Below are positions 42,618 to 50,388 of a stretch of 64,000 nucleotides of DNA, one piece after another (the first letter of the stretch is position 1; the number at the start of each line of letters is the position of its first letter). The position numbers were made by a program, and so were the translations under genes. The stretch is from an uncultured Alistipes sp. (GTDB taxonomy: Bacteria > Bacteroidota > Bacteroidia > Bacteroidales > Rikenellaceae), in contig CANBCZ010000005.1 of assembly GCA_947367255.1 (NCBI GenBank), positions 1 through 64,000 on the forward strand. Reading direction: 5' to 3'. The notes under the pieces were generated by a model. That model did no database searches and was not told the origin of the DNA. It saw only the letters and a program-made list of their open reading frames with translations.

Positions 42618-43775
42618 TTACTCTGTTAATTTCAAATATTCACGAGCCAAGCGGCGAGACTCTGCGTCTGCTGCGGCATAATCTTCAAGTGTAGGATTTT
42701 TTACAAACTGCGCCTTCTCCAGGGCATACTTAATAGCACCAACGATATCGAGGTATCCGCACTGGTGGTTCAAAAATGCTGCTACAGCAACCTCATTTGC
42801 TCCATTCATAGTACAAGCTGCCGTACCGCCACGACGCAGACAGTCGTATGCAATATCAAGTGCTGGATACTTCACTCTATCTACCTCAGCAAATGTGAGG
42901 GTTGGATTTTCCGCAAAACTGAAGTGCTCACCTCGCACAGCACGCTCAGGGAAGAGCAGTGCGTACGAAATAGGCGTATGCATATCCGGAGTACCGAGCT
43001 GTGCCTTGATTGAGCCATCCTCAAACTCAACCATAGAGTGGACTATCGACTGCGGGTGCTGAATAACCGAGATTTGGTCAGCATTAAGACCAAAGAGCCA
43101 AGCAGCCTCGATAACCTCGAAGCCCTTATTTACCAGGGTCGATGAGTCGATAGTAATCTTTGCGCCCATAGTCCACTGCGGATGGCGCAGAGCCTGCTCG
43201 GGAGTCACATCCTTAAGTGCCTCGATAGGAAGATCGCGCACTGAGCCACCACTGCAGGTGATAATAAGACGACGAAGCGGAGAGAGCTCTCCCACAAGGC
43301 ACTGGAATATTGCCGAGTGCTCCGAGTCTATCGGCAGAATTGGCGAACGATACTGCTCGGCGAGCTTCATCACAACCTCGCCCGCAACAACAAGCGTCTC
43401 CTTATTTGCTAGTGCAATCTTCTTTGACCTCTTAATTGCAGCAACGGTCGGTGCAAGACCTGCATAACCGACAAGAGCATTGACAACAATATCTACATTA
43501 TCATCAGCTGCAACCTGAGCCACAGCCTCCTCGCCTGCATAGACCTTAATCGGATAAGACACAAGGGCATCACTGAGCTCGGCATAGTAACGCTCGTCGG
43601 CAATAACCACGCTATCGGGCATAAACTCGACAGCCTGTGTAGCAAGCTGCTGCCAATTTTTGTGCGCTGTGAGCGTTGTAATCTCAAAACGAGAACTATT
43701 CTCGCGAACAATATCAAGTGTCTGCACTCCGATAGATCCGGTAGAGCCGAGCAGAGCTATTCGTTGTTTCTTCAT
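42618..43775 (-). CDS. dxr: 1-deoxy-D-xylulose-5-phosphate reductoisomerase
   Basis: A 385-aa NADPH enzyme forming 2-C-methyl-D-erythritol 4-phosphate, the committed step of the MEP isoprenoid pathway. LLGSTGSIGVQTLDIV binds NADPH, PIDSEHSAIFQCL carries the metal Asp and Glu, and TCSGGSVRDLP and PQWTMGAKITIDSSTLVNKGFEVIEA are standard. It is 14 nt after the M23-like gene and 2 nt before rseP. Confidence 0.96.
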   Translation of the reverse strand: MKKQRIALLGSTGSIGVQTLDIVRENSSRFEITTLTAHKNWQQLATQAVEFMPDSVVIADERYYAELSDALVSYPIKVYAGEEAVAQVAADDNVDIVVNALVGYAGLAPTVAAIKRSKKIALANKETLVVAGEVVMKLAEQYRSPILPIDSEHSAIFQCLVGELSPLRRLIITCSGGSVRDLPIEALKDVTPEQALRHPQWTMGAKITIDSSTLVNKGFEVIEAAWLFGLNADQISVIQHPQSIVHSMVEFEDGSIKAQLGTPDMHTPISYALLFPERAVRGEHFSFAENPTLTFAEVDRVKYPALDIAYDCLRRGGTAACTMNGANEVAVAAFLNHQCGYLDIVGAIKYALEKAQFVKNPTLEDYAAADAESRRLAREYLKLTE

Positions 43776-43789
43776 TCGTTTCGATTCGA

Positions 43790-44641
43790 TTAGAAAAGTA
43801 TATAAGTCTCAGGATTGAGCGGTTTGCCACCCATCCACATCTCAAATTCAAACATCTTCTCCGCCTCGGACTCTACAGCCGAATAGCCGAGAACCTCACT
43901 GCCACTGACACGATGACCCTTCGTAACAATTGCTGCCGAGAGGTTACGATAGACAGAGTAGATACCGTTGTCGTGCTGGATAGCAACCGTATTTCCACCC
44001 TCCGGCGACCAATCCACAGCCACCACCGTACCATCGGCAATAGCTACGACCTGCGACTCGGGCGAAGATGCCATACGGATACCGAAGAGTCCGGTCTTGG
44101 CATTAAAACGCTCTGCCACAATACCCTCCATAGGTTTTACGGCACTGATTGTTGTGCGCTGCTGTCCACTGCCCGCATTGAGAGCATAGCGACGATCATT
44201 CTCCATCTGACGACGGAAGAGCGAGTCGGCAGCCGATGGCGGAACAACATTTTTGTCAAAAGTGACGGTATCGCCCTTAATTGAGCTGATAGCAGGCATC
44301 TTGCCATCCACAACAAGGATACGGTTCTCGTTGTAGATAAGCATATCGTTCATCTTACGCTCAAGGGAGTCCACGCGGATAAGTGCACTGATAAGTGTCT
44401 GGCGGGAGCGGGTGGCATCGGTTCTGTAGCCCGGAAGCATATCGAGCAGCGGAGTGTATGCCACAAGGGCAAGCAGTACGGCGAAGATAATAGATACCAT
44501 AGCCACAAAGCTCATAGCCATAGCTACGGGCGAGAGGTGTGTATACCAGCTCTCCGTATTGGTATCCGGCTCGATAATAGCGACCCTTCTTTTACGAAAT
44601 ATATTGTGCCACCAAAGTGAAATTTTCTCAAACATTTTCAT
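43790..44641 (-). CDS. LytM-like (M23 fold) protein lacking zinc ligands
   Basis: A 283-aa protein with a cytoplasmic N-terminus, one membrane helix at about residues 40-62 (VAMAMSFVAMVSIIFAVLLALVAY), a coiled-coil-like segment, and a C-terminal M23/LytM fold (about 165-283). The fold is recognised from ADGTVVAVDWSPEGGNTVAIQHDNGIYSVYRNLSA and GGKPLNPETYI. The expected HxxxD and HxH zinc motifs are absent: the HLHFE position reads MFEFE, and the YxHL position YRNL. This is the pattern of regulatory dLytM proteins such as EnvC or NlpD. It starts the dxr-rseP-radA-MATE operon. The ATG at 44641 is preferred from the promoter spacing. Confidence 0.78.
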   Translation of the reverse strand: MKMFEKISLWWHNIFRKRRVAIIEPDTNTESWYTHLSPVAMAMSFVAMVSIIFAVLLALVAYTPLLDMLPGYRTDATRSRQTLISALIRVDSLERKMNDMLIYNENRILVVDGKMPAISSIKGDTVTFDKNVVPPSAADSLFRRQMENDRRYALNAGSGQQRTTISAVKPMEGIVAERFNAKTGLFGIRMASSPESQVVAIADGTVVAVDWSPEGGNTVAIQHDNGIYSVYRNLSAAIVTKGHRVSGSEVLGYSAVESEAEKMFEFEMWMGGKPLNPETYILF

Positions 44642-44657
44642 ACAGGCATAATTTGTA

Positions 44658-44665
44658 CAAAAGTA
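44658..44665 (-). promoter_or_regulatory. -7 box for the M23-dxr-rseP-radA-MATE operon
   Basis: The minus strand reads TACTTTTG, 16 bp before the ATG at 44641. It is flanked by a TTTGTAC/GTACAAA dyad. Confidence 0.6.
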
Positions 44666-44724
44666 CAAATTTATTTTCAAAATAACGCCTGTTTAGGGCA
44701 AGAATGTGTATGTTTGATCAAGAT

Positions 44725-45360
44725 TTAATACTCCAACTGCCAAGCAATCTCCTCACGAACGGAGTTTGCCGTTTTATTGTCGGGAAGTGAAGCGAGAATA
44801 TCGGCAACAAGTGCTCGATTTTTCACAATCTCCGCAGACAAAAGACGGGAGAGCCCCTGCGCTGCGAGATGGTTATCAGAGAAGTGTGTAACTGTATTAT
44901 TTACAGCGCGTTGCACTGCCTTGTCAGAGATTTTGTCGCTACGAGAAGCGGCAAGCAGAGCAGCATATGCCGCAAGTTCGTTGCCGGAGCTGCACCACCT
45001 ATCCAGCAATGCATCTATAGTCTCTATTTTACAGAGCAGACCCTGAGCAGCCTGCTCGGCAAGTTCAGAGTTTATAACTCTGTCTGCCCACATATCGAAG
45101 GTATCTTCAGTGACAGATAGCGGGTCAGCAATCCAAAAAGCGATAATCTGCAACTCACGCACCTGCTGCAAGAAGAGAAACTGCGAGAGAGAGTCGTCTG
45201 TACCCACCTCACGCGCCATATCGCGCAGCGAGTGTATCGCCACGCCATAGTTCATACCATACTTGGCTCCGTAGTAACGGAACGTATCAAGCACCGCCCC
45301 ATTCATCTGCTTACGAATCTTTCCGAGCAGGGCGACCATCTTTGAGGTATTGTTCTGCAT
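44725..45360 (-). CDS. DNA alkylation repair (AlkD-like) HEAT-repeat protein
   Basis: A 211-aa all-helical protein resembling the AlkD DNA alkylation-repair family. YYGAKYGMNYGVAIHSLRDMAREVG and QQVRELQIIAFWIADP are like the N-terminal AlkD helices, and WADRVINSELAEQAAQGLL the next HEAT-like repeat. The AlkD catalytic Trp/Asp/Arg set cannot be confirmed by eye. Its ATG is 1 nt past the DUF4831 stop, and it is the last gene of the eight-gene operon beginning at 50164. Confidence 0.65.
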   Translation of the reverse strand: MQNNTSKMVALLGKIRKQMNGAVLDTFRYYGAKYGMNYGVAIHSLRDMAREVGTDDSLSQFLFLQQVRELQIIAFWIADPLSVTEDTFDMWADRVINSELAEQAAQGLLCKIETIDALLDRWCSSGNELAAYAALLAASRSDKISDKAVQRAVNNTVTHFSDNHLAAQGLSRLLSAEIVKNRALVADILASLPDNKTANSVREEIAWQLEY

Positions 45361-45361
45361 A

Positions 45362-46210
45362 CTACTTTACGGCAAGGGTAACGGTTGTACCATACTGCGG
45401 AAGTGTCGCCTCGCCCTTGCAGAGGGTCTGGGTACCGAGCAGAAGTTCAACAGCACAAGTAGGAACGACAACATAGTCACTCTTAACCTTATCCTTTGTC
45501 GTTGCAAGAGGAAGTGCCGAAGTATCGACCTCTGCAGGTGTAAACAGCAGCATCAGAGGCGCTGCCGAGAGGTCGGATATTGGAAGTATACCCTCACCCT
45601 CGCGATAACGGCATACGACATAGTTCTTCTCATCCGCAGTAGGAGTAACAGTATAGCGATACTCCTCTGTAGTTGTGGTTGTTGTACCATAGAACATATC
45701 GAGGCACTGCTGCTCCATCTTATCTATCTGAGCAAGTGCCGAACGAAGACCTGCGCCAAAGACATTTTCACCTGCCTCACCCGTAATAAGTTCCTTGCGA
45801 TGACGGCGCAGATAGAATATCAAATCTGCCGCTGCCTGTGCCTGCTGCTCGACGCTCAACGCGCGATTATCTGCTCTGAATGGCGGCAAAACAGACTCCT
45901 CGCCCCCACCGACACAACTCTTTCGGCAAGGTTCTGCAGGCTCTGCTGCAAGGATTGCCGATGCAACGATAGCGCTCTCCTTGCGCTCGGTAAGCGATGC
46001 ACGCACGCCGAGCATCTTCTGCGCATAGCGAGCAAACTCACCGGGGGTAAAGTGTCTCTTTTCGACTGTCACGCTGATAGTTACACTACCCTTAGGGTTG
46101 GAGAGGACAGCCTCCCCGTTATCCATATAGAAACCTGCACGAGTTATGCTCTGTGCAGATACCGCTCCGGCAAAGCAGAGCATCAAAATAGTTGCAAAGA
46201 TATTTTTCAT
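45362..46210 (-). CDS. DUF4831-family exported protein
   Basis: A 282-aa protein with a signal peptide (MKNIFATILMLCFAGAVSAQ). KRHFTPGEFARYAQKMLGV is the PGxxxRYAxxxLG motif I associate with DUF4831, a Bacteroidetes family of unknown role. The middle (PCRKSCVGGGEES) has two Cys, and the C-terminus is beta-rich. It lies inside a housekeeping operon between trmN6 (30-nt gap) and the AlkD-like gene. Confidence 0.7.
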   Translation of the reverse strand: MKNIFATILMLCFAGAVSAQSITRAGFYMDNGEAVLSNPKGSVTISVTVEKRHFTPGEFARYAQKMLGVRASLTERKESAIVASAILAAEPAEPCRKSCVGGGEESVLPPFRADNRALSVEQQAQAAADLIFYLRRHRKELITGEAGENVFGAGLRSALAQIDKMEQQCLDMFYGTTTTTTEEYRYTVTPTADEKNYVVCRYREGEGILPISDLSAAPLMLLFTPAEVDTSALPLATTKDKVKSDYVVVPTCAVELLLGTQTLCKGEATLPQYGTTVTLAVK

Positions 46211-46240
46211 AACGCGAAGTTACTTTTTTTCGGCTAATTA

Positions 46241-46933
46241 TCAAAATTTTAGATAAAAATCCTTTGTCAGTGCCACATATTGCTCGGTGTAGTCACCCCT
46301 GCGACCGCGCTCGATAGCGATACTCTCAGTCACAACCTCCTGCAGCTCAAACGCAAACTCTGCCATCACACGCTTTACTGCGCCACCCTCTACGGGATGC
46401 ACATCACAACGACGCACAAGATTAAGCGAAGTCAAACCAATATAGCGCTCCATCTGCTCCGTAGGCAGTATCAAGGCGAATTTTCCATTGCTACTCATCA
46501 GACGGCATACAGCCTTATCAAGCTGCTCAAAGGTAAGCTCCGTGGTATGTCGTGCCGTAGTTCTCTGACTATCGGGACAGAGGAGCGAATCGACAAAATA
46601 TGGCGGATTGGAGAGTATCAAATCGAACTTTTCGCCCGTAAACTCTTGTGCCGAAATCTGCACCGCCTCGAGAGTATCACTCCACGGTGAGGCAGCAAAA
46701 TTTGCCGCGGCACACTCTGCTGCTGCGGCATCTATATCTATACCCACAACCCGCTCTGCATCACTGCGTTGCGCTATCATCAGCGCTATAACACCCGTAC
46801 CCGTACCGATATCAAGCACCCGTTTTGCCGTAGAACAATCTGCCCACGCACCGAGCAGCACGCCATCTGTGCCGACCTTCATCGCCACACCATCCTGCTC
46901 GACGGCAAACCTCTTAAAACGGAACGCAGCCAT
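46241..46933 (-). CDS. trmN6: tRNA1(Val) (adenine37-N6)-methyltransferase-like protein
   Basis: A 230-aa SAM methyltransferase of the TrmN6 (YfiC) group. VLDIGTGTGVIALMIAQR is motif I and LILSNPPYFVDSL the catalytic NPPY. The N-terminal FRFKRFAVEQDGVAMKVGTDGVLLGAW is characteristic: it carries the family's KVGTDGVLLGAW block. It methylates A37 of tRNA-Val in E. coli. It begins 3 nt after the DUF2400 gene. Confidence 0.9.
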   Translation of the reverse strand: MAAFRFKRFAVEQDGVAMKVGTDGVLLGAWADCSTAKRVLDIGTGTGVIALMIAQRSDAERVVGIDIDAAAAECAAANFAASPWSDTLEAVQISAQEFTGEKFDLILSNPPYFVDSLLCPDSQRTTARHTTELTFEQLDKAVCRLMSSNGKFALILPTEQMERYIGLTSLNLVRRCDVHPVEGGAVKRVMAEFAFELQEVVTESIAIERGRRGDYTEQYVALTKDFYLKF

Positions 46934-46936
46934 ACC

Positions 46937-47719
46937 CTACTTCGAGTTTACCCCCGCACCGAAGAGTGCAAAATCATACTTTACTGGGTCCTCTGCCGAG
47001 AACTTTTTCAGCGTCTGAGTGACCTCAACTGTCGCCTTCCAGTCATTCTGACGACGGGTAAGAAGCCCCAACTCTCGCGCCATATTTCCGCTATGTACAT
47101 CGAGCGGCAGATAGAGTGCCGACATCGGTATCTTTGTCCAGCTACCAAAATCCACACCACGATTATCCCTGCGCACAAACCAACGCAAGTACATATTAAG
47201 ACGCTTGCAAGCTGCGCCCTTATCTATAGACGAAAAGTGTTTTGTACAGTGGTCCGAATGGTCTATGCTGAAGAACTCGCGACGCACCTCGGAGAGCACT
47301 GCCGCCATATCTTTATGGCGAGCATAACTATCCTGAAAGAGCGTTCCGATAGTACCATACTCTCGGCATATACGCTGCAGAGCACGGATAAAATCGACAA
47401 AATCGTTACCGTTAAATGTGCGATAGACATAGCTGCGCAACGACTCGAGGTCGCTCTCAGCAGCATTGAGCACAAAATCATACGGAGCATAGTCCATACA
47501 TTCCATCATACGACGGGCACTCTTTACTATCGCCTTTCGATTGCCCCAAGCGATTGTCGCAGCGAGGAAACCCGCAACCTCTCGGTCATTATCTGCCGAG
47601 AAACTATGCGGAATACTTATCGGGTCAGAGTCGATAAACTCCTCGCAATTATACTTGTCGTGCAGAGCCTCCAGCAGCTCATACATCTGCTCGTAGTTGT
47701 AATCAGAGTATTCTGCCAT
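46937..47719 (-). CDS. TIGR02757 / DUF2400 family protein
   Basis: A 260-aa protein of unknown function, recognised from DREVAGFLAATIAWGNRKAIVKSARRMM and MYLRWFVRRDNRGVDFGSWTKIP...LYLPLDVHSGNMARELGLL. The conserved Arg, Asp and His-rich C-terminal motif (PLDVHSG) suggests a metal or nucleotide site, which is inference. It overlaps lolD by 17 nt and precedes trmN6 by 3 nt. Confidence 0.82.
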   Translation of the reverse strand: MAEYSDYNYEQMYELLEALHDKYNCEEFIDSDPISIPHSFSADNDREVAGFLAATIAWGNRKAIVKSARRMMECMDYAPYDFVLNAAESDLESLRSYVYRTFNGNDFVDFIRALQRICREYGTIGTLFQDSYARHKDMAAVLSEVRREFFSIDHSDHCTKHFSSIDKGAACKRLNMYLRWFVRRDNRGVDFGSWTKIPMSALYLPLDVHSGNMARELGLLTRRQNDWKATVEVTQTLKKFSAEDPVKYDFALFGAGVNSK

Positions 47720-48353
47720 CGCTCATAACTATTTTACGATCTACCGAATCGGCAAGAGTCATATCGTGAGTAACCATAACTATTGTCTGATCAAAGCGGT
47801 CACGAAGATCCATCAGCAGATGCTGTATCTCGTCACGATTTGTCGAGTCGAGGTTTCCCGTAGGCTCATCGGCAAGCACCACAGATGGGCGACAGACAAG
47901 CGCACGAGCTATAGCTACTCGCTGCTGCTCTCCACCTGACAACTCCACAGGCTTATGGGTCATTCTATCTGCAAGACCCACCAAGTCAAGCAGTTCCACA
48001 GCTCTCTTGCGAGCCTCTGCCTGACTCTGTCCACCTATAAGGGCGGGCATCATAACATTCTCCAGAGCCGTAAACTCAGGCAGCAGGTGGTGAAACTGAA
48101 AGACAAAGCCGATATGCTGATTGCGGAATGTAGCAAGTTCGCGCTCTGAAAGCTGAGATATATCCTTGCCGGCAATCTCTATTTTTCCACTATCTGCAGG
48201 CATCAGTGTACCCAAAATCTGGAGCAGGGTGCTCTTTCCCGCGCCACTCTTGCCCACTATAGCCACAATCTCTCGCTGTGTCACCTCAAGGCTCACACCC
48301 TTAAGCGCCTCAACGGTCGAAAACCTCTTACAAACCTCTGAAACCTTTATCAT
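47703..48353 (-). CDS. lolD: ABC transporter ATP-binding protein, LolD-type
   Basis: A 216-aa ATPase. Walker A is GKSGAGKST, Q-loop FVFQFHHLLPEFTALENV, signature LSGGEQQRVAIARAL, Walker B VVLADEPTGNLDS, H-loop MVTHD. The Q-loop wording is the LolD pattern, so it should power release of lipoproteins from the inner membrane with LolCE-type permeases, which are not adjacent. A LolA-like carrier is at 60753. It overlaps folP by 26 nt. Confidence 0.85.
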   Translation of the reverse strand: MIKVSEVCKRFSTVEALKGVSLEVTQREIVAIVGKSGAGKSTLLQILGTLMPADSGKIEIAGKDISQLSERELATFRNQHIGFVFQFHHLLPEFTALENVMMPALIGGQSQAEARKRAVELLDLVGLADRMTHKPVELSGGEQQRVAIARALVCRPSVVLADEPTGNLDSTNRDEIQHLLMDLRDRFDQTIVMVTHDMTLADSVDRKIVMSDGRIL

Positions 48354-49149
48354 AAATTGTCACTATTTGTACCGCCTCAGCAACATCGTGCACACGCAGT
48401 ATTGTCGCTCCCTGACGCAACGCCTCCCAACTAAGGGCGATAGTTCCCGCCAGAGCGTCTTCGGCAGTGCTCTCTAAAACCTTATATATCATCGACTTAC
48501 GCGATAGACCCGCGAGCACGGGATAACCTGCAGCCGTAAGTCTTGACAGCCCCGCAAGCAGTGCATAATTCTGCTCTACGCTCTTGGCAAAACCAAAGCC
48601 GGGATCGAGAATTATATTTTCGCGTCGAACTCCTGCACGTTCAAGTTCTGCGGCTCTATTTATCAGATAATCAACAACTTCTGCCACCACATCATCATAC
48701 CCTGTCTTGCTCTGCATACTCTGCGGAGTGCCCCTCATATGCATCGCGACATAGGGCAAATCAAGCTCTGCGACCGTCGCCACCATACGCTCGTCGCCCT
48801 CCCCTGCCGTAATGTCGTTTACGATGATTTTGCCATATTTTTCGACCGTTCTACGAACAACCTCCGAGCGGAAAGTATCCACCGAAACTACTATCTGTGG
48901 TGCAACTCTACGGGCAACACCCACAGCCAAATCGACACGGCGCCACTCCTCCTCCAAAGGCACATCATCAGCCCCCGGGCGCGAAGAGTAGCCACCTATA
49001 TCTATAATAGTTGCTCCCTGAGCCACAACATCAGCAATACGGCGCTCCAAAGAGTCGGCGTCATCTGTTCGCGATGCCGAGTAGAAGGAGTCCGGTGTGG
49101 CATTAACTATAGCCATCACCTGAGGCTTATAAAAATCGGGGAGATTCAT
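48328..49149 (-). CDS. folP: dihydropteroate synthase
   Basis: A 273-aa TIM-barrel enzyme joining 6-hydroxymethyl-dihydropterin diphosphate and p-aminobenzoate; sulfonamides target it. MAIVNATPDSFYSAS is the first signature, IIDIGGYSSRPGAD the second, with VSVDTFRSEVVRRTVE, YVAMHMRGTPQSMQ and ILDPGFGFAKS following in order. Length is normal. It overlaps coaE by 4 nt and lolD by 26 nt. Confidence 0.95.
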   Translation of the reverse strand: MNLPDFYKPQVMAIVNATPDSFYSASRTDDADSLERRIADVVAQGATIIDIGGYSSRPGADDVPLEEEWRRVDLAVGVARRVAPQIVVSVDTFRSEVVRRTVEKYGKIIVNDITAGEGDERMVATVAELDLPYVAMHMRGTPQSMQSKTGYDDVVAEVVDYLINRAAELERAGVRRENIILDPGFGFAKSVEQNYALLAGLSRLTAAGYPVLAGLSRKSMIYKVLESTAEDALAGTIALSWEALRQGATILRVHDVAEAVQIVTIYDKGFRGL

Positions 49150-49727
49150 AATTTTCGCAAAAGATTGTCCACCTGAACCACCTGCTGCTGCAGAGTGTCT
49201 CGGTTGATATTTTCTATGGTAAAGTCTGTCATTGACGCAAGCTGCTCTGCACTCATCTGCACCGCCATACGAGCCTTAACAGCCTTAATATCAACGCCAT
49301 CACGCGCAGCTGCACGCTCAAGGGCTATCTGCTGCGGAACAACCACAGCGATAGTTTTGTCAATAACCTTATCAAGACCCGATTCAAAGAGAATTGCCGA
49401 CTCGACAAGCACATAAGCAGAACTTTGACACTCTGCCCAAGCAACGAAATCGTCACATACTGCGGGATGAACTATAGAGTTGAGCAACAGGCGTTTAGCA
49501 TCATCTCCAAAGATTTGAGATGCGAGGTATCGGCGGTCGAGAGTACCACCTTTGTAGCACTCTGCACCAAAGGCGTCAGAAATTTTATGTATCAGTTCGG
49601 GCGAGGATACCATAAGGTTTTTTGCCCGCTCATCGGCAAAATAGACGGGGATACCCATATCCTCGAAGATATGGCAGACAGTACTCTTTCCACTGCCAAT
49701 AGTACCGCAGATGCCGACCTTTAACAT
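49146..49727 (-). CDS. coaE: dephospho-CoA kinase
   Basis: A 193-aa kinase for the last CoA step. P-loop GTIGSGKST at residues 9-17; FADERAKNLM and LVESAILFESGLDKVID are family blocks. coaD, the preceding step, is at 17889. It overlaps the YbbR-like gene by 1 nt and folP by 4 nt. Confidence 0.95.
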   Translation of the reverse strand: MLKVGICGTIGSGKSTVCHIFEDMGIPVYFADERAKNLMVSSPELIHKISDAFGAECYKGGTLDRRYLASQIFGDDAKRLLLNSIVHPAVCDDFVAWAECQSSAYVLVESAILFESGLDKVIDKTIAVVVPQQIALERAAARDGVDIKAVKARMAVQMSAEQLASMTDFTIENINRDTLQQQVVQVDNLLRKL

Positions 49728-50164
49728 TACTTGCCCTCCTTTGACATCTCAATATCGGGAATATCACCCACAGAGCGAATATTAATATCGCTCAAGCGCA
49801 CCGATATAGCATTTTTCAACGACTCCGGCTTTAGATGCAGACGCAGATTATCACTCGGTGCAGCACCCAACTCGGTAACCTCTCGCATAACGGTATACTC
49901 CAACTCCGAGAGCGGAATATTGAGTCGCGAAGTGGAGATAACATAGCCGAAGAGGTTGGCTCCCTTACCCTCAACCACGCACGGCACAGAGAAACGGGTG
50001 TCACCGATACGAATCTTGACATCCAACTCTGTGGTGTAGTTATAGTTGAGCTTTGCAATATACCACAGCGTAAAAGATGCCACAAAGAGCATTATAAACA
50101 CAGGTGAAATAAAGTTCTTCACCTTGACAAAAAATCGCTTTATATAATCCCAAAGTCGTTTCAT
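49727..50164 (-). CDS. YbbR-like (CdaR-related) membrane protein
   Basis: A 145-aa protein with one N-terminal membrane helix (about 18-36, ISPVFIMLFVASFTLWYIAKL) and a single YbbR-like beta domain outside the membrane (TTELDVKIRIGDTRFSVPCVVEGKG...). Short YbbR proteins next to coaE are frequent in Bacteroidetes. It opens the eight-gene operon down to 44725. The -7 box ends only 5 bp before the ATG, so the mRNA is probably leaderless. Confidence 0.72.
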   Translation of the reverse strand: MKRLWDYIKRFFVKVKNFISPVFIMLFVASFTLWYIAKLNYNYTTELDVKIRIGDTRFSVPCVVEGKGANLFGYVISTSRLNIPLSELEYTVMREVTELGAAPSDNLRLHLKPESLKNAISVRLSDINIRSVGDIPDIEMSKEGK

Positions 50165-50169
50165 ACCTA

Positions 50170-50177
50170 CAAAGATA
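50170..50177 (-). promoter_or_regulatory. -7 box directly at the YbbR-like start codon
   Basis: The minus strand reads TATCTTTG followed by TAGGT and the ATG at 50164. With a normal spacing to the transcription start, the mRNA would begin at or within the start codon. Confidence 0.6.
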
Positions 50178-50241
50178 ATGATAATTTATGGAATCGCAAA
50201 TTATTACGACGTCCATTAGCTCTCCGATTATTCTTTATACT

Positions 50242-50369
50242 CATTTGTTCGCAGAAGGGCGTAGATGCAACGCTCGGCACAAAAAACAGCGAAGGGCTGT
50301 ACGCTTGGTACTGCCCTTTGCTGTTTATTTGGGTTAGCGGAAGCAGGTATGCCCTTATCCGGACAAATG
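50242..50369. repeat. long-hairpin element D
   Basis: A 128-bp element. Outer arms CATTTGTTCGCAGAAGGGC (50242-50260) and GCCCTTATCCGGACAAATG (50351-50369) pair with few mismatches. The middle stem is ACAGCGAAGGGC with GCCCTTTGCTGT. The tip is GTAC-GCTTG-GTAC. The shared end sequence TTTTCACAACAAAA (50376-50388 region) follows and abuts the stop codon at 50389. Confidence 0.82.
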
Positions 50370-50388
50370 CCGTATTTTCACAACAAAA

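Noticed and set aside
45350..46237. Long open frame antisense to the DUF4831 gene (also 46769-47728 opposite the DUF2400 gene)
   Set aside because: Both are rich in Cys, Arg and Ser as is usual for antisense shadows, and no promoter or start context was found.
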